Source: Saprospiraceae bacterium
GTDB lineage: Bacteria > Bacteroidota > Bacteroidia > Chitinophagales > Saprospiraceae
Direction of reading: 5' to 3'
Assembly (NCBI GenBank): GCA_016706365.1
Contig: JADJJU010000025.1
Span: forward strand, 1-64,000
DNA length: 64,000 bases
Below the pieces are notes generated by a model. It saw nothing but the letters and a program-made list of their open reading frames with translations. It did not search any database and had not been told where the DNA came from. Positions 27,779 to 35,849 of this stretch are shown here, piece by piece. Both the position numbers and the translations under genes were made by a program. The stretch's first letter is position 1; every line of letters starts with the position of its first letter.

Positions 27779-28683
27779 AGTTGAATCATATGCTTAGTGG
27801 GACAGGAGTAGCCTTGATCACACCCTTTAAAAATGGGATGATCGATTACACCCAATTAGAAACTGTTATTGAGTATGTTATTGCAGGTGGTGTAGATTAT
27901 GTAGTCTGTCTCGGAACCACCGGAGAAGCAGTTACACTTACCATGGAAGAATGCCTTGAAGTCAAGCAATTTACTGTCAAAGTTGTAAATGAAAGAATTC
28001 CTGTGGTATTTGGTCTCTTTGGCGGGTCTTTTACTGCCAGAATTACTGAGAGGATGAAGGATTACAATCTGGATGGAGTAACTGCTCTTCTATCCAGCAG
28101 CCCCAACTATATTAAGCCTACTCAGGAAGGAATCATCAAACATTATGAAGCACTTGCAGCAGCTACCCCGCTTCCCATAATTATGTACAATGTTCCCAGC
28201 CGAACTGCTTCTAATATGGAAGCTGACACTGTGATTAAACTGGCTAATCAAAGAAGTAAAATCATCGGTATCAAAGAAGCTTCAGGTGATATGTACCAGG
28301 GAGCCCGGATTGCTGCAGAAGTTCCGGATGAATTTCTCGTTCTTTCAGGGGATGATCTGACAACGCTTCCTCTGATTGCTTGTGGTGGACATGGAGTGAT
28401 TTCTGTAATCGCAAACGCTTTCCCCAGATCATTTTCTTTAATGATAAAAGCAGCCCTGGAAGGCAATTTTGAAAAAGCGAGGTCTTTCAATCAGCCATTA
28501 TTAAAAATGTACAAATGGATATTCCTGGAAGGAAGTCCAAGTGGAATAAAATTTGTCATGTCTCATATGGGTCTTTGCAATCCTGAGCTGAGGTTACCGT
28601 TGATGGAGCTAAGCTCTGCAGGAAAAAAGGCGATGATGGTTGACCTGGAAGAAGCAATTGCATGTGAAAAGAGCCTTTTCTAA
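27775..28683 (+). CDS. dapA: 4-hydroxy-tetrahydrodipicolinate synthase
   Basis: 302 residues, a class I aldolase of the DapA/NAL family. It condenses pyruvate with aspartate semialdehyde in lysine/diaminopimelate synthesis, and so supplies peptidoglycan. Visible landmarks: N-terminal GVALITPF, the pyruvate-carboxylate loop LGTTGEAVTLT (about 46-56), catalytic Tyr in IIMYNVPSRT (about 133), Schiff-base Lys in IIGIKEASGD (about 163) and GGHGVISV. A second Met five residues in (MLSGTG) is an alternative start. The gene ends 11 bases before the convergent stop of the membrane hydrolase gene. Confidence 0.95.
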   Translation: MKLNHMLSGTGVALITPFKNGMIDYTQLETVIEYVIAGGVDYVVCLGTTGEAVTLTMEECLEVKQFTVKVVNERIPVVFGLFGGSFTARITERMKDYNLDGVTALLSSSPNYIKPTQEGIIKHYEALAAATPLPIIMYNVPSRTASNMEADTVIKLANQRSKIIGIKEASGDMYQGARIAAEVPDEFLVLSGDDLTTLPLIACGGHGVISVIANAFPRSFSLMIKAALEGNFEKARSFNQPLLKMYKWIFLEGSPSGIKFVMSHMGLCNPELRLPLMELSSAGKKAMMVDLEEAIACEKSLF

Positions 28684-28694
28684 AACATACATTT

Positions 28695-29909
28695 TTATTC
28701 TTTCAATCCTTTCAATCTGATCCAAAAAGCCTTAAACACAGGACCCATAGGTTGGTCCACCTCCCTGTTTTGCCGCATCATGAATTCATCATCCTTTTTT
28801 TCTATTAGAAAGTGAAAGAAAAAATAACCCTTTCCCTCTCCTGCGAAATCATTGTCTCCAAACCGGAGATCTTTCCATTTCCATAGTTTTGGAGTGGTTT
28901 TTTCAACCAAATAATAATCATTTGAAAACCAACTCAATGTTGATAACAGATGCTCATCATTGAATTCCTGTGTCAACTCGTGGTTTCCTTTACTTTCGAT
29001 AATTGGAATCTTTACTCCGGGTTCATCTAACAAAGATATATAACCATGTACATACCCACCATCAATCTCTGCCACACAAAACCAAAGAATATTATTGAAA
29101 AATGTCGGAGTAGTAAAAATCCTTTTATACTCAATTCCTTCCTGAATGAGTTGCTCTTCGAATGAGCTTCGTATCTGACTTTTATTGTAAAATGTCATTA
29201 ATAGATATATGGAACTGATCAAAAGCCCGCCATAGGCCCATTTAATCCTCTTTTTGCTGCTTCTTTTTAAAAACATTGCCACTATAAGACATATCATGAA
29301 GGGCAGCGTATAAAAGGGATCAACCACATGTACCGTATCCCAGGCTACTCTGGCATTTGTAAATGGCAAAAATAGTTGAGTACCATATGTTGTAAAACAA
29401 TCCAATAAGGTGTGAGTAAGCAATGCTAAAAAGAAAAACAGATACCATCTTTTCAAAGATACCTCTTCAACAAGCTGAGGGACAGGTATATATTTTTTCC
29501 ACATTCTCCAACCTAATCCTATACCTAAAACTAACAGAATACTTCCGGCTATTATTCCAAAATTATTCTGCAGTGACAATAAGAATCCCCCTAATCCTGT
29601 CAAAGTAAAAAACACGATTCCTGATTTTATTACTTTAGCCCATCTACGATCGTGAATACCCTTGCTATACCATTCCTTCGCTACCCATGCAAATAGCAAT
29701 GAGGCTAAGATCACAAATGTAATTGAATGTGTAATTCCTCTATGAAATGCCAAAGCTGACAACTCATCCATGAAATTTCCTGGAATAACATCTAAATCAG
29801 GTATAGTACCGGCAATGGCTCCCCATGCAATAGCCCGATTCCCAAGTTTTTTACCCAGAACTACTTCTCCAACGGCAGCTCCCAATACTATTTGTGTCAA
29901 GGAATCCAT
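28695..29909 (-). CDS. Membrane-bound metal-dependent hydrolase, YdjM/DUF457 family
   Basis: 404 residues. The N-terminal half has the family's metal-ligand pattern: MDSLTQIVLGAAVGE, GTIPDLDVIP, AFHRGITHS, then LTHTLLDCFTTYGTQLF and VDPFYTLPF. Several hydrophobic segments (about 50-75, 95-135, 150-170, 195-220 and 235-255) mark it as an inner-membrane protein. A soluble C-terminal domain of about 145 residues follows. The substrate of the family is unknown. The start is 12 bases after the stop of the gene to its right, so it is the last gene of the acpP-side gene run. Confidence 0.85.
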   Translation of the reverse strand: MDSLTQIVLGAAVGEVVLGKKLGNRAIAWGAIAGTIPDLDVIPGNFMDELSALAFHRGITHSITFVILASLLFAWVAKEWYSKGIHDRRWAKVIKSGIVFFTLTGLGGFLLSLQNNFGIIAGSILLVLGIGLGWRMWKKYIPVPQLVEEVSLKRWYLFFFLALLTHTLLDCFTTYGTQLFLPFTNARVAWDTVHVVDPFYTLPFMICLIVAMFLKRSSKKRIKWAYGGLLISSIYLLMTFYNKSQIRSSFEEQLIQEGIEYKRIFTTPTFFNNILWFCVAEIDGGYVHGYISLLDEPGVKIPIIESKGNHELTQEFNDEHLLSTLSWFSNDYYLVEKTTPKLWKWKDLRFGDNDFAGEGKGYFFFHFLIEKKDDEFMMRQNREVDQPMGPVFKAFWIRLKGLKE

Positions 29910-29921
29910 GAATCAACTTGA

Positions 29922-30848
29922 TTAATTGTAAAATTCAGCTCTGTAACCAATGGACAGGATCTTCAATCCACCTCTTTCCCATTCACCGAAAATACTGAGC
30001 TCCCGGTCCAGCGAGAGTAACAACCATTCAGGCTTGATTGTGGTTGCGGAATGCACTGAAATATATTTTCCGGATCTGTCAGCGATTCTAATGATTTTAC
30101 CTGCTTTCCTTAAATGAACAGAATGGATAAGTATAGGATAATTCAACAGAAAGGGAGTTTTTGCAAGTAAATTTCCTGCTATCGAACTCAGGTTATCCAA
30201 AGAATCGCCGGCCTCGGGCCAGGTAGCAAAAGACTCGCTTCTTAATTCTTTTACCTTTACCCTGAAATTATTTACTCCAGGATAAAAGATCATCGCTGCT
30301 GAATATTTTTTTCCAACTGCCCAGGTAAAGCCTGTTTTTTGAAATGTAGGTAAATATTCCAGATGTTGAGCCCAGCGTTTATTTTGCTCTCCATAAAACC
30401 AGGTTCTCACAGATTGTAGTTGTTCAATCTTTTCTCTGACTATTCCCATAACAATCCAATTATCATCTGTAATCGGTAAATTTTCCAGGTGTTCCTTAGA
30501 AATTGTCCAGCCGCCCCAGATCAACCAGCTTGATTCATTTTCATCTGGTATTTCTTTTGACAAAATCCTCTTTAAATGAAGACCGCAAAGATGCCAGATT
30601 CCAATTTGCTCTAATAAAAGCTCCACCCATCCGGAATCCTCTTTATCGAAATCTTGAAGAAAAAGTCGAATCTGCCGGCCTAAAGATCCCATTTTTAGAT
30701 CCACAAGGCGTTCACTTAAGTAAGTAAGTTTTTCTGTCCATATTTTTTTTCCTTCATATATACCACTGCTTATAATGTCTGTGCAGAATGCGCATAAAAG
30801 CTCTGCTCCGGCCATCATGTCAGCTTTTTTATCTTCAGGAAAATCCAT
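29922..30848 (-). CDS. Hypothetical protein resembling the C-terminal region of SWIM-cluster proteins
   Basis: 308 residues, no signal peptide or membrane segment. The first 80 residues (GAELLCAF..., LVDLKMGSLGRQIR, WVELLLEQIGIWHL) follow the pattern of the helical region after the zinc finger in SWIM proteins of bacterial SWIM/MoxR/vWA clusters (pattern memory, not a search result). The SWIM CxCx...CxH motif is absent, so this would be a stand-alone version. A WGGWTISKEHL block and a beta-rich C-terminal half follow. It starts 32 bases after rnc and precedes the membrane hydrolase by 12 bases. No function can be assigned. Confidence 0.6.
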   Translation of the reverse strand: MDFPEDKKADMMAGAELLCAFCTDIISSGIYEGKKIWTEKLTYLSERLVDLKMGSLGRQIRLFLQDFDKEDSGWVELLLEQIGIWHLCGLHLKRILSKEIPDENESSWLIWGGWTISKEHLENLPITDDNWIVMGIVREKIEQLQSVRTWFYGEQNKRWAQHLEYLPTFQKTGFTWAVGKKYSAAMIFYPGVNNFRVKVKELRSESFATWPEAGDSLDNLSSIAGNLLAKTPFLLNYPILIHSVHLRKAGKIIRIADRSGKYISVHSATTIKPEWLLLSLDRELSIFGEWERGGLKILSIGYRAEFYN

Positions 30849-30880
30849 TATAAATTAAGTTTGGAAAGTGGCTTCCAGCT

Positions 30881-31615
30881 TCAATGTGTACCATTGGATA
30901 AAAGCCCCAATTCGAGTAAGGCACTTTCAGATGCCAATTGCTCAGCAGATTTTTTATTGAAATCATCGCCTATTGCAAGTGTGCGGCCATCCACCAAAAC
31001 TGCTACTTTAAAGCGATCACGTTTGTCCATTTTATATCGCTGAACGACTTCGTATTCGATCTCCTTGCCTTGCTTTTGACACCATTCCAGCAATTGACTT
31101 TTGTAATTATCGTCAAAATGTTCAAGGAGATGAATATCAAGATAATCCCGTAGTATTCTGCGAACTACAAATTTTTCAGTTTTTTTATATCCATATTGAA
31201 GATAAATCGCTCCTACCAGTGCTTCTACAGCATTGCCCAGCATGGATTTGCTAAGTCGGGTTGAATTAAATTCCTTAAGTAGTACATCTAAACCCATCTT
31301 ATCACCTATCTCATTCAGTGTATCTCGTTTGACAATTTTGGAACGCATTTTGGTGAGGAATCCCTCATCTTGATAAGGATATTTTTTATACAGATATTCT
31401 GCAACTATGGAAGAGAGCATTGCATCACCGAGATACTCAAGACGCTCATTATTAGAAGCTTGATCATGCCCATTTTGGCTGGATCGATGATAAAATGCCA
31501 GTTTGAAAAGTTCCAGATTGATGGGTAAAAATCCCAAAACAGCTTTTAGACTCCTGGCCAGATGCCTGTCAGGGGATAAAAACATATTGTATAGAATCCG
31601 AAAGACTTTCAACAT
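30881..31615 (-). CDS. rnc: Ribonuclease III
   Basis: 244 residues. An N-terminal RNase III domain (about 25-150) carries the signature NERLEYLGDAMLSSIVAEYL with the acidic catalytic residues, and AVEALVGAIYL with the second Asp/Glu region changed to EALVGA as usual. A C-terminal double-stranded RNA-binding domain (about 165-240) ends with KKSAEQLASESALLEL. The enzyme cleaves double-stranded RNA in rRNA and mRNA processing in the cytosol. The order acpP-fabF-rnc is a recurring Bacteroidota arrangement. The gene is separated from fabF by 227 bp that holds a candidate promoter. Confidence 0.95.
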   Translation of the reverse strand: MLKVFRILYNMFLSPDRHLARSLKAVLGFLPINLELFKLAFYHRSSQNGHDQASNNERLEYLGDAMLSSIVAEYLYKKYPYQDEGFLTKMRSKIVKRDTLNEIGDKMGLDVLLKEFNSTRLSKSMLGNAVEALVGAIYLQYGYKKTEKFVVRRILRDYLDIHLLEHFDDNYKSQLLEWCQKQGKEIEYEVVQRYKMDKRDRFKVAVLVDGRTLAIGDDFNKKSAEQLASESALLELGLLSNGTH

Positions 31616-31631
31616 AAAATTTTCAGTGCTT

Positions 31632-31665
31632 CAAACTTAAAAATAAACATCCAATGTTCAACAAA
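31632..31665 (-). promoter_or_regulatory. Candidate Bacteroidota promoter for rnc
   Basis: Read on the minus strand, TTTG (31,665-31,662), a 22-base spacer and TAAGTTTG (31,639-31,632) fit TTTG-N19-21-TAnnTTTG apart from one extra spacer base. The predicted start of transcription would leave a very short leader before the ATG at 31,615. Confidence 0.4.
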
Positions 31666-31842
31666 TTTGCGGAAGAAACCTTACCAGCAACAATTTTTAT
31701 TTCGTTGAACAGATAATCCATAATATACCAGATTCACAACTTTGACAGCTGAGAAATTTGTTCAGGTAGTAACTTACCTCAGACTTTAATCCTGAGATCA
31801 GATCAATAAAAACGTTGTCAGAAGTGTAAAGAAAAAACTCAG

Positions 31843-33090
31843 TTAATCCTCAAATGCTTTTACAATCACAGAGGAATTATGGCCGCCGAATCCAAAAGTA
31901 TTACTAAGGATGACTTTGACTTTTCGTTCCTGCACATGGTTAAATGTAAAATTAATTTTGGGATCCAACTCAGGATCATCAGTAAAATGATTGATGGTTG
32001 GGGGTATGAAACCATCACGAATAGCCAAAATACCGCATATAGCCTCTATTGCTCCTGCTGCTCCCAGTAAATGTCCGGTCATGGACTTTGTGGAGCTCAG
32101 ATTCATATTATAAGTATGCTCTTTGAAAACTCTCATAACTGCCTTGGTTTCAGCTAAATCACCAAGAGGAGTGGATGTTCCGTGCATGTTGACATAATCC
32201 ACATCTTCCGGATTCATTCCTGCATCTTTTAGAGCAATCTGCATTACTCTCATTGCGCCCAGTCCGTCCGGATGTGGTGCAGTGATGTGGTGAGCATCAG
32301 CAGTCATTCCACCGCCGGCTATCTCTGCAATAATGTGAGCGCCACGCTTTTTAGCATGCTCATAATCTTCCAAAACAAGAGCTGCACCGCCTTCGCCAAG
32401 TACAAAGCCATCTCTGTCTCTGTCAAAAGGTCTGCTTGCCGTCAGATAATCATCATTTCTCTCTGAAAGGGCTTTCATTGCATTGAACCCACCCACACCG
32501 GATGTGGTTATTGCAGCCTCAGAACCACCACAAATCATGACGGTAGCTTTGCCAAGTCTTATATAATCTGTCGCATTATTAATTGCATGTGTTGAGGATG
32601 CACAAGCTGACACGGTCGCATAATTAATTCCGCGAAAACCATATTTTATTGAAATATAACCTGCAGCAATATCAGTGATCATTCTTGGTATCAGGAAGGG
32701 ATTGTGCCTTGGAGTACCATTACCTTTAACGAAATCCGCTATTTCATTTTCCAGCGATCTTAATCCTCCAATTCCCGAACCCCATATTACACCCGCCATG
32801 TCCAGATCTATCTTTTCCAAATCAAGACCTGCCATTTCCATTGCTTCATCTGCCGCATACATAGCAAATTGAGCAAAATGATCCATCCTCCTGGATTCCT
32901 TCTTGTCAACGCGAAGCTCAGGATTGAAATCCTTTATTTCACAAGCAAATTTGGTCTTGAAATTTGTGGCATCAAATCGTGTGATAATGTTGGCCCCACT
33001 GACACCTTTTTTCAGAGCTTCGGTAAATGATTTTACATCATTTCCGATAGGGGTCAATGTACCAATTCCAGTTACGACGACTCGTCTCAT
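31843..33090 (-). CDS. fabF: Beta-ketoacyl-ACP synthase II
   Basis: 415 residues starting at MRRVVVTGIGTLTPIG (33,090); the open frame extends seven codons further. The Cys-His-His triad is visible: Cys in TVSACASSTHAI (about 165), His in NMHGTSTPLGD (about 305) and His in MTGHLLGAAGAIE (about 342), plus the C-terminal SNTFGFGGHNSS loop. It elongates acyl-ACP with malonyl-ACP in type II fatty acid synthesis. The acyl carrier gene lies directly upstream, with a hairpin in between that would let acpP be expressed more strongly. Confidence 0.96.
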   Translation of the reverse strand: MRRVVVTGIGTLTPIGNDVKSFTEALKKGVSGANIITRFDATNFKTKFACEIKDFNPELRVDKKESRRMDHFAQFAMYAADEAMEMAGLDLEKIDLDMAGVIWGSGIGGLRSLENEIADFVKGNGTPRHNPFLIPRMITDIAAGYISIKYGFRGINYATVSACASSTHAINNATDYIRLGKATVMICGGSEAAITTSGVGGFNAMKALSERNDDYLTASRPFDRDRDGFVLGEGGAALVLEDYEHAKKRGAHIIAEIAGGGMTADAHHITAPHPDGLGAMRVMQIALKDAGMNPEDVDYVNMHGTSTPLGDLAETKAVMRVFKEHTYNMNLSSTKSMTGHLLGAAGAIEAICGILAIRDGFIPPTINHFTDDPELDPKINFTFNHVQERKVKVILSNTFGFGGHNSSVIVKAFED

Positions 33091-33313
33091 GTGTTTAATT
33101 TTTGATATCAATCAGGCTGATATATCTTAAACTTTGAATCCATTTACCCGGTATTTAGATGTTATATATGGCATATCTCATTCTAAACAGATAATCTGGA
33201 AGTTTGCAATTCAGCTCAACAGAATTTCCACTATTAAAATTAGATAAAATATCTTCATTTCAAATCTTCATTTGAACCTTAAGATACTTTTGAGTGTAAA
33301 TAAAAGCACCGAG

Positions 33314-33349
33314 AAAAAAAAAGCACTACCATTTTTAATTGATAGTGCT
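33314..33349 (-). terminator. Terminator/attenuator between acpP and fabF
   Basis: On the minus strand AGCACTATC ... GGTAGTGCT (9-bp stem with one G-U pair, 10-base loop) is followed by at least eight T. It lies 22 bases past the acpP stop. Since fabF has no obvious promoter of its own, partial read-through is likely. Confidence 0.8.
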
Positions 33350-33371
33350 CATTCTTTACTGGCTATATTTA

Positions 33372-33611
33372 CTAGCTCTTAGCTTCTCTTTCAAGATAAG
33401 TAATAGCGTGTCCGACTGTAAGGATATTTTCAGCTTCTTCGTCTGGAATAGAAAGATCAAACTCTTTTTCAAACTCCATGATAAGCTCTACCGTATCCAG
33501 TGAGTCAGCACCTAAATCATTGGTAAAGCTCGCTTCCAATGTAACTTCTGATTCATCTACTCCTAGTTTTTCAACTATGATTTTTTTTACCCTTTCAGCA
33601 ATATTTGACAT
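33372..33611 (-). CDS. acpP: Acyl carrier protein
   Basis: 79 residues, started at MSNIAERVKKIIVEKLG (33,611) to match family length; upstream codons to 33,662 overlap the promoter. The phosphopantetheine attachment Ser is in GADSLDTVELI. The protein is strongly acidic, as expected. It carries acyl chains through fatty acid synthesis in the cytosol. It is first gene of the acpP-fabF-rnc group. Confidence 0.97.
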   Translation of the reverse strand: MSNIAERVKKIIVEKLGVDESEVTLEASFTNDLGADSLDTVELIMEFEKEFDLSIPDEEAENILTVGHAITYLEREAKS

Positions 33612-34022
33612 GATCGACAGATTTGGTTTGTAAAATTTGATGCAAAGTAAACGATTCAACAACTCATCTCCAAAGAATTCTATATATTTTTAGAACCTAA
33701 AGCCCCAACTATTGATTACTACTCAATGAGTCAATCACTTAATTAAATGGTGAGAAGTAAATATTGTCAATTAAGCTCCACTGCATTATACCTTAATTTT
33801 CTGAAGAAAGCTGCTGGCAGGTGAATAATTACTGTCACTATCATTTTACTTTTTTTATTAATATGACTTTATAACTTTACCCAATTGTATATTTGCGCCT
33901 ACTATAAAATTATTCCACTCCATTTAGTATCAATCACATCTATTGTTTACTTATTTAATACAAAGCTTACGCAGATTTCATCTTAGTAACGTAGCTTTGT
34001 GAATTATTGTAAAAAATACACT
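33612..34022. other. Divergent intergenic region between acpP and pyk
   Basis: 411 bp with no gene. Besides the acpP promoter it holds an imperfect 11-12 bp inverted repeat, ACAAAGCTTACG (33,960-33,971) and CGTAGCTTTGT (33,990-34,000), whose right arm contains TAGCTTTG, a -7-like box 24 bases before the pyk ATG. No good -33 TTTG was found for pyk. Confidence 0.5.
33643..33674 (-). promoter_or_regulatory. Candidate Bacteroidota promoter for acpP
   Basis: On the minus strand, TTTG (33,674-33,671), a 20-base spacer and TTACTTTG (33,650-33,643) match TTTG-N19-21-TAnnTTTG with one mismatch, and would place the start of transcription about 25 bases before the ATG. Confidence 0.5.
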
Positions 34023-35477
34023 ATGCCTAAATTAATCCATCAAGCAGTTCAACATACTTCTCAAAACACAAAAATTGTAGCCACTGTAGGACCGGCTTGC
34101 AGCGCTTATGATAAACTTCTTGAACTAGCACATGTTGGGGTGAACATTTTCAGACTCAATTTTTCGCATGGAACTCATGAAGAACACCTGGAAGTAATCA
34201 ATCACCTGGTCAAAATCAATGAAGAATACGGGTTTCATGTTGGTATTCTGGCAGATCTGCAAGGACCAAAACTGAGAGTTGGAAAAATAAAAGGCGGGAG
34301 CATGGTAATCCATCCCGGTGATGTGCTCACTTTTGTCAACCAGGAATGCGAGGGTGACATGGAGAGAATTTACATGAGCTATGATAAATTTCCGACAGAT
34401 GTCCAGGTAGGTGAACGCGTGTTAGTAGACGATGGAAAAGTGGAGCTGGAGGTAGTTGAGACCAATAAAATGGATACAGTAAAACTTGTAGTACTTCATG
34501 GTGAACTCTTGTCTTCCAATAAAGGTGTGAATCTTCCAGATACAGATGTATCTCAGCCTTCGCTGACTAAAAAAGATTTAATTGATCTTGAATTTATACT
34601 CACTCAGCCAGTCAATTGGATAGCATTATCATTTGTTCGTCGTGCAAAGGATGTTAAAGAATTACGCGCCAGAGTAGAAGCAAAAAACCACCAGGCAAAA
34701 ATCATAGCTAAAATTGAGAAACCAAGCGCTGTTGCAAATATTGGCAAAATCATCAAGGCTTCCAATGGTATTATGATCGCTCGCGGGGATCTCGGTGTAG
34801 AGATGCCCATCGAGAAGCTACCAGGGATTCAGAAAGACATTATATTCAGATGCATTCAGAGATCACGGCCTGTGATTGTAGCGACCCAAATGATGGATAG
34901 TATGATAACAAATCCAAGCCCAACAAGAGCAGAAGCAACCGATGTAGCTAATGCTGTGCTTGATGGAGCAGATGCGCTGATGCTAAGCGGTGAAACATCC
35001 GTTGGAAAGCATCCTGCTAGAGTCGTGCAGGCAATGAATAAAATAATCCGTGAGGCAGAATTGAATTATAAAATTGGTATTAGAAGACCAGTACCTAATG
35101 CCAAATCAAGTACATTTCTTTCAGATGTAATTTGCCACAATGCAGCTGTAACAGCGGAACAATTAGGAGCAAAAGCACTGCTTGGAATGACTCTTTCCGG
35201 TTACACGGCATTTAAGCTTTCCAGCTATCGTCCCTCCGTGAAAATTTTTATATTTTCGGAAAGACCTTATATGCTTTCCACTCTCAATCTGGTATGGGGC
35301 GTGACTTGCTATTATTATGACAAATTTACCACGACCGATGAGACAATTGATGATATCATAGAAATTATGAAAACCAATTTCCACCTCTCACCTGATGACA
35401 TAGTTGTCAATACTGGCACGATGCCTCTTCCAAATAAAGGAATGACCAACTATCTTAAAGTCACTGAAGTCGTATAA
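34023..35477 (+). CDS. pyk: Pyruvate kinase
   Basis: 484 residues from MPKLIHQAV (34,023); an ATG eight codons upstream is possible but overlaps the putative -7 box. Motifs: KIVATVGPA and RLNFSHGTHEEH (phosphoenolpyruvate site), a beta-barrel B domain about 75-170, KIEKPSAV with the catalytic Lys, IMIARGDLGVEMP (Mg2+ ligands), VATQMMDSM and TRAEATDVANAVLDGADALMLSGET. It makes pyruvate and ATP at the end of glycolysis; pyruvate is also the DapA substrate. The gene is transcribed alone. Confidence 0.97.
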   Translation: MPKLIHQAVQHTSQNTKIVATVGPACSAYDKLLELAHVGVNIFRLNFSHGTHEEHLEVINHLVKINEEYGFHVGILADLQGPKLRVGKIKGGSMVIHPGDVLTFVNQECEGDMERIYMSYDKFPTDVQVGERVLVDDGKVELEVVETNKMDTVKLVVLHGELLSSNKGVNLPDTDVSQPSLTKKDLIDLEFILTQPVNWIALSFVRRAKDVKELRARVEAKNHQAKIIAKIEKPSAVANIGKIIKASNGIMIARGDLGVEMPIEKLPGIQKDIIFRCIQRSRPVIVATQMMDSMITNPSPTRAEATDVANAVLDGADALMLSGETSVGKHPARVVQAMNKIIREAELNYKIGIRRPVPNAKSSTFLSDVICHNAAVTAEQLGAKALLGMTLSGYTAFKLSSYRPSVKIFIFSERPYMLSTLNLVWGVTCYYYDKFTTTDETIDDIIEIMKTNFHLSPDDIVVNTGTMPLPNKGMTNYLKVTEVV

Positions 35478-35849
35478 AATAACTTTTCCAAATTCAAAAT
35501 CACCTATAGAAAAGCGGCTCCCGGTTCATATTGAAAAAGAGCCCATATTTTGTAGTATTTTTGTCCGGGTTCCCCGCTGCAATTTTGAAAAATGGGAAAT
35601 TTTATACTGAGAAATTAATTCCTGAACTGTTCTCACATACATTTTGAGGCAATCTTTCAAAACAATTAGCCGGACTCATACGTCGTTAGATCAGATGATG
35701 GAGTTTTTTCTGCAGAATAAAAGGGGAATTAATATGGTTTGCACTTTGTTTTGTAGCTTAAATTATGTTCTATCTGAAAAATTGTATTTGAGAAACAGAA
35801 AATTACCAACAAACAGGTGTCTCTACCAGTGAGAACAAAGAACGATTAA
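35478..35849. other. Intergenic region between pyk and the TPR gene
   Basis: 372 bp. A weak hairpin GGCTC ... GAGCC (about 35,516-35,548) followed by a T-rich stretch may terminate pyk. A 62-codon open frame at 35,644-35,832 has no supporting features. No clear promoter box for the TPR gene was found. Confidence 0.4.

Noticed and set aside
35644..35832. 62-codon open frame upstream of the TPR gene
   Set aside because: No Shine-Dalgarno-like or promoter signal, no recognisable pattern, and it ends in the leader of the TPR gene.
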